Of a DNA stretch of 64,000 bases, positions 31,370-39,554 are shown in pieces. Origin of the DNA: Lysobacterales bacterium (GTDB lineage: Bacteria > Pseudomonadota > Gammaproteobacteria > Xanthomonadales > Wenzhouxiangellaceae); assembly GCA_002722315.1 (NCBI GenBank), contig PBLG01000021.1, positions 62,001-126,000 of the forward strand, read 5' to 3'. The notes below the pieces were generated by a model. The model was not told where the DNA came from. It worked only from the letters and a program-made list of their open reading frames with translations, and searched no databases. The first letter of the stretch is position 1, and every line of letters starts with the position of its first letter. Both the position numbers and the translations under genes were made by a program.

Positions 31370-33053
31370 ATCGGCCGACGGCATCAAGTGGCCCGCCACG
31401 ACACCTGCCGGAATCGCGCGCGTTGCCGCACTGGCCGAGTTCGAACCCATGCCCGAGCCGATGGACTGGGTAGAGTATCAATCTTCGGGACGCTTGCTGA
31501 TCATCGGCCCTGCCGATGAGGCCTGGCCGCTTGCCGAGGTGCTGAGCAAATACCTGACGTGCTCGATGCTCGCCACCAGACCGCCCGATGCCGCGCCGGA
31601 TGCGCCTCCGCCGGCGCGCTATCTGGACGGGAGGCCGAGAGATCTGACCGGCCATCTGGGTGCGTTCGAACTGAACGTCGAGGTCGACCGGGGCCGGGTG
31701 CTTCCGGCCGGCCCCGCGTTCGGCATCGAGTCGGGCACCTTCGATCTCGTTCTCGACCTCGATGGTTCCGGCGGATTGCGCATGGACGAGCCGCCGCCGG
31801 GGTATTTCCGGGCCCTCACCGAGGCGCAGCGGCAGAGGGCGCTGGAGGAATTGCCGCTAATGGTCGGTGAATTCCAGAAGCCGAAATATTTCGCTTACGA
31901 TCCGGATATCTGCGCACACGGCGCAAGCGGGATGGTCGGCTGCAGCAATTGCCTGCTGGCCTGTGCCACCGAGGCCATCATTTCGGTCGGAGACAGGATC
32001 GAGGTCAATCCCTACCTGTGCCAGGGTTGCGGCAGCTGTGCCACGGTATGTCCTTCGGGAGCCATCCGCTATGCCGCGCCGGTCGCCGGCGATCTGATCG
32101 ATTCGGCCCGCCGGATGCTCAGGGCTTTCCGAGAGAATGCCGACACCACACAGGCGCCGGAGGTGTTGCTCTACAGCGCCGAGTCGGCGCGGGCGCAACT
32201 GGCCGCCGCTGCGGCAACGCTTCCGGAGCACGTTCTGCCGATCGCGGTCGAGGATGCCGGTTCGGTCGGAATCGAAACCTGGCTGTCGTTGCTGTCCTTC
32301 GGCGCAGCGCGGGTGCTCCTGCTTCCAGGCGCGGCGCCGGCGCCGTCGAAGGTCGAGGCCAGCAAATCCATGATTCGGGTGGCCGAAACGATCGTTGCTG
32401 CACTGGGTGATGCCGAAGGTGCCCGGCGGATTGTGTGGCTGGATGCGCCCGGCGACGCGGCGTCGCTTGTCACGCTGGCGCCGATGGTCGCGGCACCGGC
32501 AACGTTCGGCGGTATTGGCGGCAAGCGCGAGTTGTTTCGTCGAGCGCTGGGCGCCTTGCACGCGCAGGCCGATGCGCCGTCGGCCCTGGTGTCGCTTCCG
32601 CCGCAGGCCGCATTCGGGACGATCGATGTGGACCGCGACGCCTGCACCCTGTGCATGGGATGCGTTTCAGTGTGCCCGGCTTCTGCGGTGCAGGGTGGCG
32701 GGGACCTGCCGCAGCTGCAGTTTCGCGAAGATCATTGCCTGCAGTGCGGCCTGTGCGAGAAAGCCTGTCCGGAAGACGCGATCAGACTCCAGCCCCGAAT
32801 GAACTTCGAGGCCCATCTCGAGCCCCGCCAGCAAATCCTTAACGAAGCGGCCATGCACTACTGCCCCGATTGCGGCAAGGCTTTCGCGACCGAACAGATG
32901 ATTGCGCGCATGACCGAGCGGCTGAGCGGCCACTGGATGTTTCAGGACGAGGCTTCGCGCAAGCGTCTTCTGCTCTGCGAGGATTGCCGGATCAAGCACA
33001 TGTCGGACGACCACGACGGAATGATCGATGTGCATCGCGGAAAAGGAGCTTGA
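31350..33053 (+). CDS. Four-cluster ferredoxin-type protein with C-terminal zinc-ribbon
   Basis: Protein of 567 residues. A central pair of [4Fe-4S] motifs (GCSNCLLACATEAI, then CQGCGSCATVCPSGAI) and a later pair (CTLCMGCVSVCPASAV, then CLQCGLCEKACPEDAI) flank a ~190-residue domain resembling a hydrogenase/heterodisulfide-reductase delta fold. The C-terminus has CPDCGKAF and LCEDCRIKH, a CxxC/CxxC zinc-ribbon. No membrane segments. Such proteins sit beside DUF3305/3306 in fdh loci and may shuttle electrons or deliver clusters during FDH maturation. The start at 31350 overlaps DUF3306. Confidence 0.85.
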   Translation: MIETHAESADGIKWPATTPAGIARVAALAEFEPMPEPMDWVEYQSSGRLLIIGPADEAWPLAEVLSKYLTCSMLATRPPDAAPDAPPPARYLDGRPRDLTGHLGAFELNVEVDRGRVLPAGPAFGIESGTFDLVLDLDGSGGLRMDEPPPGYFRALTEAQRQRALEELPLMVGEFQKPKYFAYDPDICAHGASGMVGCSNCLLACATEAIISVGDRIEVNPYLCQGCGSCATVCPSGAIRYAAPVAGDLIDSARRMLRAFRENADTTQAPEVLLYSAESARAQLAAAAATLPEHVLPIAVEDAGSVGIETWLSLLSFGAARVLLLPGAAPAPSKVEASKSMIRVAETIVAALGDAEGARRIVWLDAPGDAASLVTLAPMVAAPATFGGIGGKRELFRRALGALHAQADAPSALVSLPPQAAFGTIDVDRDACTLCMGCVSVCPASAVQGGGDLPQLQFREDHCLQCGLCEKACPEDAIRLQPRMNFEAHLEPRQQILNEAAMHYCPDCGKAFATEQMIARMTERLSGHWMFQDEASRKRLLLCEDCRIKHMSDDHDGMIDVHRGKGA

Positions 33054-33085
33054 TCGTCGCTTTCCGCCAGAAACGTTTGGCCCAC

Positions 33086-33117
33086 TAGACTAAAGTCTAA
33101 GGCTTGATCAAGGTCAA
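33086..33117 (+). promoter_or_regulatory. FNR/Anr-type anaerobox next to a 14-bp palindrome
   Basis: TTGAT-CAAG-GTCAA at 33104-33117 matches nine of ten conserved positions of the FNR site (TTGAT-N4-ATCAA). Directly upstream TAGACT-AA-AGTCTA (33086-33099) is a perfect inverted repeat of another kind. Both lie between the ferredoxin gene and the fdh core operon. They fit oxygen-sensitive control of formate dehydrogenase, although no matching -10 box was identified at the expected distance. Confidence 0.65.
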
Positions 33118-33488
33118 TTGCGAAGAGGGTGCGGCTTGCGGCTCGTGCCGCTCCGAGCGTCCGAGAGTGTTCGGATTCTCGGACGTCGGCCGCTGTCATC
33201 GCCTCTTTTTATGCTCGTCTCCGAAGATCGGAGAGCGCCCGTACTGCAGCTACCCCAGCGGTTCCAGGCAGCTTCCGGGCCAGCGCGATGGTTTCGGCAG
33301 CAGCGCTTTGCCAGCGCTTCGGCAGACGGCCAGGCACCACGAATCGGCTTTGCCCGGAACGATCGCAAGTCGTGCCGAAGCTGTGCTCGATCGGGCCGGT
33401 CGGGTCCCGCTCGTCGGAAAGCGCTTGACGCGAAGTACGAAGCGGAAGTACATTGAAGTGAAGCAAGGAGTGCAAAGATATCTCTGCC
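33118..33488. other. Non-coding stretch before the fdh core operon
   Basis: About 370 bases with no convincing frame on either strand; the open frames here lack family similarity. It presumably holds the fdh promoter and a long leader. An AGGAG at about 33465 is too far from the next start to serve it. Confidence 0.5.
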
Positions 33489-34169
33489 ATGCAGTTCGAA
33501 TCGAACTCCACAGCGTCATCGGAATCATCGTCGACGGCTCCATCCTCGGAGTGGCGCTCCCAATCGGATCGGAAATCGGATCATCGGTTTCTTGAGGACG
33601 CCGAAAGTTTCCGTTCGGATACCTACCGAATACTTGCCCGTCTTTTTCGCGCCGCCCCGGACCGCGAGTTGCTCCGCGGCCTTGCCGGCAGCAGCAGCGA
33701 AGTCGGGGGATCGAAGCTCGGCGCGGCCTGGCGGGAACTGTCGGAAGCGAGTCGCCAGGCGGATCCCGTGTTGCTCGACCGCGAATTCCACGCCCTGTTC
33801 ATCGGACTGGGCCGAGGAGAAGTACTCCCCTATGCCAGCTGGTACCTGTCGGGATTCCTGCTCGACAAGCCGCTTGCCCGCCTGCGCACGGATCTGAAAG
33901 CGCTTGGTATCGAGCGGGCCGAAAACGTCACGGAGTCCGAAGATCATTTCGCTGCCATTTGCGAAACAATGGCCTTGCTGGTCGAGACGGACGGCGGCAT
34001 CGACTACGCCGGACAGAAAAGATTTTACGATCAACATCTGCAACCCTGGGTTTCCCGATTTCTCGACGACGTTCGGGCCGCACGCAATGCTCGGTTCTAT
34101 CGCCAGGCGGCGGAACTGGGGCGGCGGTTTTTCGAATTCGAGGAAAGCTGGTTGACGTTACCGCAATAG
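33489..34169 (+). CDS. TorD/DmsD-family Tat-enzyme chaperone
   Basis: Cytoplasmic chaperone of 226 residues, all-helical TorD fold (SDTYRILARLFRAAPDRELL, LLDREFHALFIGLGRGEVLPYASWYLSG broken across two helices, and FYDQHLQPWVSRFLDDV). Such proteins bind the twin-arginine leader and apo-form of a molybdoenzyme until the cofactor is inserted. The serine-rich first 30 residues look disordered and the start may be further in. It precedes the Tat-target protein and FdhA, its likely client. Confidence 0.88.
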   Translation: MQFESNSTASSESSSTAPSSEWRSQSDRKSDHRFLEDAESFRSDTYRILARLFRAAPDRELLRGLAGSSSEVGGSKLGAAWRELSEASRQADPVLLDREFHALFIGLGRGEVLPYASWYLSGFLLDKPLARLRTDLKALGIERAENVTESEDHFAAICETMALLVETDGGIDYAGQKRFYDQHLQPWVSRFLDDVRAARNARFYRQAAELGRRFFEFEESWLTLPQ

Positions 34170-34186
34170 CACTGGAGAGAAGAGTC

Positions 34187-34402
34187 ATGAAGAATCGTCG
34201 CAAGAAACTGGTGCAGGCGCCTGACCTGGGACGCCGCCGCGTTCTGGGCAGCGCAATGGGACTCGGTACCGCGGCCGGATTGGGCCTGCTTACGACATCC
34301 GGGAATGCGTCGGCCGGGATCCCTGCGGGACCAGCCGCCGGACCTCGCAGCTATCAAGAGACAGACCATATTCGTCGCTATTACAAAAGCGCCCGACTGT
34401 AG
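34187..34402 (+). CDS. Small Tat-signal protein of formate dehydrogenase loci
   Basis: Protein of 71 residues. A twin-arginine region (DLGRRRVLGSAMGLGTAAGL) is followed by a short tail ETDHIRRYYKSARL. It belongs to the group annotated as 'formate dehydrogenase region Tat target', always next to fdhA. It may be exported as a small subunit or act in maturation; the tail is too short for a catalytic domain. It lies 17 bases after the chaperone gene. Confidence 0.88.
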   Translation: MKNRRKKLVQAPDLGRRRVLGSAMGLGTAAGLGLLTTSGNASAGIPAGPAAGPRSYQETDHIRRYYKSARL

Positions 34403-34438
34403 TCGCGGCACCCGGAAATCCGGCTGGAGAATCGCCTC

Positions 34439-37414
34439 ATGAAACTGATCCGCAAGCAATCCAAATCATCAACCGATTCTGCCGCGCACGAAAGCGCGTT
34501 CGACCGCAGGACGTTTCTGAAGCGTTCCGGTCTGACTGCCAGCGGTGCCGCGGTTGCGGCCAGCATTCCGCTGGGGATGATGCGCCGTCGCGCCGAGGCC
34601 CAGACGGATTCGGCGCCTGCGCAGCGCAACGTCGAGGTCAAGCGCACGGTTTGCAGTCACTGCTCGGTCGGGTGCGGCTCCATCGCCCATGTCGAGAACG
34701 GCGTCTGGGTCAATCAGGAACCGGATTTCGACTCGCCGCTGAATCTGGGAGCGCATTGCGCCAAGGGTGCTTCACTTCGATATCACGGCATGAGCGAAAA
34801 ACGGGTCCGCTACCCGATGAAACTGGTGGACGGTGAATGGAAGCGCCTGTCCTGGGAGCAGGCCGTCAATGAAATCGGCGATCAGTTTCTGAAGATCCGC
34901 GAGGAATCCGGCCCCGACTCCGTCTGGTGGTGCGGGTCGTCCAAAGCCAGCAACGAAGGGTCCTATCTGCAACGCAAGTTCGCGGCTTTCTGGGGCACCA
35001 ACAACATCGATCACCAGGCGCGAATCTGTCACTCCACCACGGTCGCGGGTGTCGCCAACACCTGGGGCTACGGCGCAATGACCAACTCCTACAACGACAT
35101 GCACAACTGCAAGTCGATGCTGTTCATCGGTTCGAACGCGGCCGAAGCGCATCCGGTGGCGATGCAGCACATCCTGCGGGGCAAGGAAAACGGCGCCAAG
35201 ATGATCGTCGTCGATCCGCGCTTCACCCGCACCGCGGCGCATGCCGACCAGCACGTCCGGCTGCGTCCGGGGTCGGACGTCGCGTTCATCTGGGGTCTGC
35301 TGTGGCACATCTTCGAAAACGGCTGGGAAGATGCCGAGTACATCCGTCAGCGCGTCTACGGGCTGGAAAAGATTCGTCAGGAAGTCGCCAACTGGGACCC
35401 CGCGACCTGCGAGGAAGTCACCGGCGTCCCCGAAGCCGAAATGCGCCAGGTGGCGCAGACCTTGGCCGAGAATCGTCCCGGCACCATCGTCTGGTGCATG
35501 GGGGGTACGCAGCATCACATCGGCAACAACAACACCCGCGCGTACTGCGTACTGCAGCTTGCACTGGGCAACATCGGAGTTTCCGGCGGCGGCGCCAACA
35601 TCTTCCGCGGGCACGACAACGTGCAGGGCGCAACCGATGTCGGACCGAACAGCCATACCCTGCCTGGATACTACGGGCTGGCCGACGGCGCCTGGAAACA
35701 CTGGGCGCGTGTCTGGGACGTGGACTACGAATGGCTGAAGGCGCGCTTCGACAACGAACGCGAGTACGATGCCGGCGACGGGACCATGGCGCCGACAATG
35801 AACATCCCGGGCATCCCCGTTTCGCGCTGGATCGACGGCATTCTGGAAGACCCGGAAAACCTGTCGCAGCGGGACAACATCCGCGCGGTTTTCTTCCAGG
35901 GCCATGCGGTCAACAGCCAGACCCGCGGGCCGGAGATGAAGAAGGCAATCGAAAAGCTCGACATGGTCGTGATTTCGGATCCTTACCCGACCCATCTGGC
36001 GGTGATGTCCGAACGCAAGAACGGTGTCTACCTGCTGCCGACCTGCACGCAGTTCGAGCAGGCCGGCTCGGCGACGGCGTCGAACCGTTCGCTGCAGTGG
36101 CGTGAAAAGGTCATCGATCCACTGTTCGAATCGAAGCCGGACGCCGCAATACTTTACCTGATGGCCAGCAAGTTCGGATTCGCCGATGAAATGTTCAAGC
36201 ATATTGCCGTAGACGATGGCGGCATGCCCAGTTCCGAGGACACGCTGCGCGAAATCAATCGCGGCCACTGGACCATCGGTTATACGGGCCAGAGTCCCGA
36301 ACGTTTGAAACTGCATGCCGAGCACCGCCGTACCTTCGATACGACGTCGCTCGTGGCCAAAGGCGGCCCCTGCGACGGCGAGACGTACGGTCTTCCGTGG
36401 CCATGCTGGGGCAATCCCGAGATGGGCCATCCCGGCACGCATGTGCTCTACGACACCAGCAAACCGGTGTCGGAGGGCGGGCTGACGTTTCGGGCGCGCT
36501 TCGGCACCGAACACGAAGGCAACAATATCCTGGCCGAAGGTTCGTACAGCAAGAACTCGGATATCGAGGACGGTTATCCGGAATTTTCCTACGGTATGCT
36601 GCGACGGCTTGGCTGGCACCAGGAGCTTTCGGCCGACGAGCTCGCAACGATCGCCTGGGTGGGTGGCTTGCGCGAGAAGCCGAACGGAACGGTGACCGAG
36701 CAGGACGTGTCGGAATTCCGGACGATGGAATCGGACGCCCTCGATGCGGTCAACTGGAAGACCGATCTCAGCGGGGGAATCCAGCGTGTCGCCATTGCGC
36801 ACGAGTGTGCCCCGTTCGGAAACGCCAAGGCGCGGGCAATCGTCTGGACCTTCCCCGACGAAGTCCCGCTCCATCGCGAGCCTCTTTATACCGCGCGCTA
36901 CGATCTTGTATCGAAATATCCGACCTACGACGATCGCAAGGCGTTCTGGCGCCTTCCGACGCTTTATGCATCGATCCAGGATACTGATTATTCCGGCGAT
37001 TACCCCCTGGTATTCACCAGCGGTCGGCTGGTCGAGTACGAGGGCGGGGGCGAAGAAACGCGTTCCATGAAGTGGCTTGCCGAACTGCAGCAGGAGATGT
37101 TCGTCGAGATCAACCCGGCCGATGCCAACGACCGCGGCATAAGGGACAACCAGTGGGTCTGGCTCGAGGGTCCCGAAGGCGGACGGATCAAGATACGGTC
37201 CATGCTCACGGAGCGGGTAGGGCGCGGCGTGGTCTGGACGCCATTCCATTTCGGCGGATGGTTCCAGGGCAAAGACCTGATCGATCGTTATCCGGAAGGT
37301 TCGGCACCCTACATTCGCGGTGAAGCCTGCAACACCGCGACGACCTATGGTTACGACTCTGTTACCCAGATGCAGGAAACCAAATCCACCCTTTGCCAGA
37401 TCAAGGCCGCCTGA
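34439..37414 (+). CDS. fdhA: Formate dehydrogenase catalytic subunit, Cys form, Tat-exported
   Basis: Oxidises formate to CO2 in the periplasm using a bis-MGD Mo or W cofactor. It has 991 residues. The Tat leader is DRRTFLKRSGLTASG (about 22-36) with hydrophobic core and cleavage near 55. The [4Fe-4S] ligands are Cys72, Cys75, Cys79 and Cys107. The active-site metal ligand is Cys197 followed by His198 in ARICHSTTVAG; no in-frame TGA, so no selenocysteine. The dinucleotide-binding region GEACNTATTYGYD is at the C-terminus. The linked tungstate transporter suggests tungsten may be the metal. Confidence 0.95.
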   Translation: MKLIRKQSKSSTDSAAHESAFDRRTFLKRSGLTASGAAVAASIPLGMMRRRAEAQTDSAPAQRNVEVKRTVCSHCSVGCGSIAHVENGVWVNQEPDFDSPLNLGAHCAKGASLRYHGMSEKRVRYPMKLVDGEWKRLSWEQAVNEIGDQFLKIREESGPDSVWWCGSSKASNEGSYLQRKFAAFWGTNNIDHQARICHSTTVAGVANTWGYGAMTNSYNDMHNCKSMLFIGSNAAEAHPVAMQHILRGKENGAKMIVVDPRFTRTAAHADQHVRLRPGSDVAFIWGLLWHIFENGWEDAEYIRQRVYGLEKIRQEVANWDPATCEEVTGVPEAEMRQVAQTLAENRPGTIVWCMGGTQHHIGNNNTRAYCVLQLALGNIGVSGGGANIFRGHDNVQGATDVGPNSHTLPGYYGLADGAWKHWARVWDVDYEWLKARFDNEREYDAGDGTMAPTMNIPGIPVSRWIDGILEDPENLSQRDNIRAVFFQGHAVNSQTRGPEMKKAIEKLDMVVISDPYPTHLAVMSERKNGVYLLPTCTQFEQAGSATASNRSLQWREKVIDPLFESKPDAAILYLMASKFGFADEMFKHIAVDDGGMPSSEDTLREINRGHWTIGYTGQSPERLKLHAEHRRTFDTTSLVAKGGPCDGETYGLPWPCWGNPEMGHPGTHVLYDTSKPVSEGGLTFRARFGTEHEGNNILAEGSYSKNSDIEDGYPEFSYGMLRRLGWHQELSADELATIAWVGGLREKPNGTVTEQDVSEFRTMESDALDAVNWKTDLSGGIQRVAIAHECAPFGNAKARAIVWTFPDEVPLHREPLYTARYDLVSKYPTYDDRKAFWRLPTLYASIQDTDYSGDYPLVFTSGRLVEYEGGGEETRSMKWLAELQQEMFVEINPADANDRGIRDNQWVWLEGPEGGRIKIRSMLTERVGRGVVWTPFHFGGWFQGKDLIDRYPEGSAPYIRGEACNTATTYGYDSVTQMQETKSTLCQIKAA

Positions 37415-37431
37415 GGCCGGAGGACACCGCA

Positions 37432-38019
37432 ATGGCTCGAATGAAATTTCTTTGTGATGCCGATCGGTGCATCGAGTGCAATGGCTGCGTTACCGCCTGC
37501 AAGAACGCCAACGAAGTGCCATGGGGTGTGAACCGCCGACGCGTGGTGACGCTCAATGACGGCCTGCCGGGCGAAAAATCGATCTCGGTGGCCTGCATGC
37601 ACTGCACCGACGCACCGTGCGCAGCGGTCTGTCCGGTGGATATTTTTTACACCACGACCGACGGCATCGTGCTTCACGACAAGGACCTGTGCATCGGCTG
37701 TGGCTACTGCTTCTATGCCTGTCCCTTCGGCGCGCCGCAGTTTCCCAAGACCGAAGCTTTCGGGATGCGTGGCAAGATGGACAAATGCACGTTCTGCGCC
37801 GGTGGCCCCCCGGAGGACGGCAGCGAGGAAGAATTCGAGAAGTACGGCGCCAATCGCATCGCCGCAGGCAAGCTCCCGGCCTGTGCCGAAATGTGCGCGA
37901 CCAAGGCGCTGCTTGCCGGCGACGGCGATATGGTGGCCGACATTTACCGTCAGCGCGTGATGCGTCGGGCCGGGCGCCCTCAGACCTGGGGCTGGGGCAA
38001 GGCCTACGGGGAGGCATGA
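37432..38019 (+). CDS. fdhB: Formate dehydrogenase iron-sulfur subunit
   Basis: Electron-transfer subunit of 195 residues with four [4Fe-4S] motifs: CIECNGCVTACKNANEVPWG, CMHCTDAPCAAVCP, CIGCGYCFYACPFGAPQFP and CTFC...CAEMCATKAL. The ATG at 37432 is preceded by GGAGG. Without a C-terminal membrane anchor it relies on the cytochrome b subunit encoded downstream. It is exported with FdhA as a complex in relatives. The stop overlaps the start of a tiny lipoprotein gene. Confidence 0.95.
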   Translation: MARMKFLCDADRCIECNGCVTACKNANEVPWGVNRRRVVTLNDGLPGEKSISVACMHCTDAPCAAVCPVDIFYTTTDGIVLHDKDLCIGCGYCFYACPFGAPQFPKTEAFGMRGKMDKCTFCAGGPPEDGSEEEFEKYGANRIAAGKLPACAEMCATKALLAGDGDMVADIYRQRVMRRAGRPQTWGWGKAYGEA

Positions 38020-38231
38020 TTGTCATGGAGCGCGTCATTACAATTCCACGCATCCTGTTCATCGCCCTCGCCGCACTGGCGCTGGTGGGCTGTTACGAGT
38101 CACCCGATGTGACGCTTCACGAGCCGGGCGTCTACAAGGGCGAGCAGGATCCCCTCGTGAAGAAACTCGCGAACGATGACGAGCTGCAAGCGCAGCTCGA
38201 GCAGCGCTTCGACGGGCAAAGGGACCGTTGA
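38016..38231 (+). CDS. Tiny lipoprotein A of the fdh operon
   Basis: Protein of 71 residues with a lipoprotein signal: hydrophobic ILFIALAALALVG then Cys (about residue 23). The mature part of ~48 residues begins CYESPDVTLHEPGVYKGEQD and ends in a charged helix. The ATG at 38016 overlaps the fdhB stop (ATGA); an ATG at 38025 has better spacing from GGGAGG. The function is unknown. Its place between fdhB and cytochrome b suggests an accessory periplasmic subunit or assembly factor. A second lipoprotein follows. Confidence 0.78.
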   Translation: MIVMERVITIPRILFIALAALALVGCYESPDVTLHEPGVYKGEQDPLVKKLANDDELQAQLEQRFDGQRDR

Positions 38232-38233
38232 TC

Positions 38234-38443
38234 ATGACCATGAAATGCGAATACCCGACGCGATGGTTGCTTGCCGGCTTGCTGCTGGCGCCTCTCCTGC
38301 TCGGAGGCTGCTCCATCGAGCACATTCACGAGCCTTGGGTGAACGCGGAACAGCGCGAGTTGCTCGAAGGCCAGATCGAGCGCGACGAGGAAACGGCTAC
38401 GGAACTTCGTTATCGCCTGGTCAGGGTCCAGGCCGCCCGCTGA
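38234..38443 (+). CDS. Tiny lipoprotein B of the fdh operon
   Basis: Protein of 69 residues with signal peptide LLAGLLLAPLLLGG followed by Cys, then a mature part of ~43 residues (begins CSIEHIHEPWVN) that ends in a charged amphipathic helix (ELLEGQIERDEETATELRY). A TTG at 38228 is also in frame. No relative is recognised. It lies two bases after lipoprotein A and 16 before the cytochrome gene, so is surely part of the fdh operon. Confidence 0.75.
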   Translation: MTMKCEYPTRWLLAGLLLAPLLLGGCSIEHIHEPWVNAEQRELLEGQIERDEETATELRYRLVRVQAAR

Positions 38444-38459
38444 ACCGGAGAACAGGAAT

Positions 38460-39536
38460 ATGAGCGAACAAACCGCAATGCGCAGCAAGTCGAGACGGAT
38501 TCTTGTAGGTGCTGTCCTGGTTCTGGTTGCAGCGATGGTGGTGCCATTGACCGGATACGTTTACGTCGCGGTGGCCCAGCCGCAGATCGAAACCGCTGCC
38601 GACTGGCAGGAAACCAACCCGCGCTCGGAGTACTGGCGCGAGGTGCGTCAGGGGACCGAGGGCTATAGCGCGGTCAAGGGCCCCGCAGCGGATGTGTTGA
38701 TCGACAACGGCGGTCAGATTTTCCGCCAGATCCGCAACGGGCCGATCTCGACATTCGGACCCTGGGTGCTCGCCATCATGCTGCTCGGCGTTGCCGGCAT
38801 GTTCGTGCTGAGCGGGGGCGGCCAGAAGGTGGAAAAACCGTTGTCCGGAAAGCGGGTGCCGCGGTGGTCGGCGTATGTACGTGTCGTGCACTGGATCATG
38901 GCCATCGCGTTTCTGCTTCTCCTGATCACCGGACTCAGCCTGTTGTTCGGACGTGCCGTGCTGATCCCGTTGCTGGGCGCGGAGGGCTTTTCGGCATGGG
39001 CCATCACCGCCAAGTACATCCACAACTTCACCGGCCCGGTTTTTGCCGTCACGCTGGTGCTGCTGGTGTTGTCGATGCTTCGCGACAACCTTCCGTCCAA
39101 GGTCGACGTCGACTGGTTTCTCAAGGGCGGGTTCGCCGGCAAGCACGTGCCCACCGGCAAACTCAATGCGGGTGAGAAACTCTGGTTCTGGTTCAACGCG
39201 GTCGGGGGACTGGTCGTTGCCGTCTCCGGCGTCGTGTTGATCCTTCCCAATATCTTCGAAGCCCGTTCGACGATGCAGCTCGCACTGCTCGTGCACGCCG
39301 GCCTGGCCCTGCTGTACATCGGCGGCAGCTTCGTTCACATGTACATGGGCACGCTTGGCGCACGGGGCGCACTGGATGCCATCACGAAAGGCCATGTGAG
39401 CTCTGAATGGGCCGAGCAGCATCACGATCTCTGGTACCACGAAGTCAAGAAGGACGGCGAGGAATTCGTGTCCGACGAGGATGACGCCAGAAGCAATCGC
39501 GAGATGCCGGCTACTGGCTCGGGTTCTACGGCCTGA
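38460..39536 (+). CDS. fdhC: Formate dehydrogenase cytochrome b subunit
   Basis: Membrane di-heme cytochrome of 358 residues passing electrons from FdhB to the quinone pool. It has an N-terminal membrane helix (about 15-38), a periplasmic stretch, and four more core helices. Candidate heme ligands are the His in VRVVHWIMAIAF, IHNFTGPVFAV, LLVHAGLALLYIG and SFVHMYMG. The C-terminal tail is acidic (DEEF-type). It closes the fdh operon and converges on the ligase-like gene 18 bases away. Confidence 0.93.
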   Translation: MSEQTAMRSKSRRILVGAVLVLVAAMVVPLTGYVYVAVAQPQIETAADWQETNPRSEYWREVRQGTEGYSAVKGPAADVLIDNGGQIFRQIRNGPISTFGPWVLAIMLLGVAGMFVLSGGGQKVEKPLSGKRVPRWSAYVRVVHWIMAIAFLLLLITGLSLLFGRAVLIPLLGAEGFSAWAITAKYIHNFTGPVFAVTLVLLVLSMLRDNLPSKVDVDWFLKGGFAGKHVPTGKLNAGEKLWFWFNAVGGLVVAVSGVVLILPNIFEARSTMQLALLVHAGLALLYIGGSFVHMYMGTLGARGALDAITKGHVSSEWAEQHHDLWYHEVKKDGEEFVSDEDDARSNREMPATGSGSTA

Positions 39537-39554
39537 TCACGACCGCCGGGAATA

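Noticed and set aside
34439-37414. Selenocysteine formate dehydrogenase
   Set aside because: The active-site position is Cys197 and there is no in-frame TGA; no SECIS element is needed.
34772-37432. 886-codon open frame antisense to fdhA
   Set aside because: Shadow frame caused by high GC codon bias; no family motifs, while the opposite strand encodes an unmistakable formate dehydrogenase.
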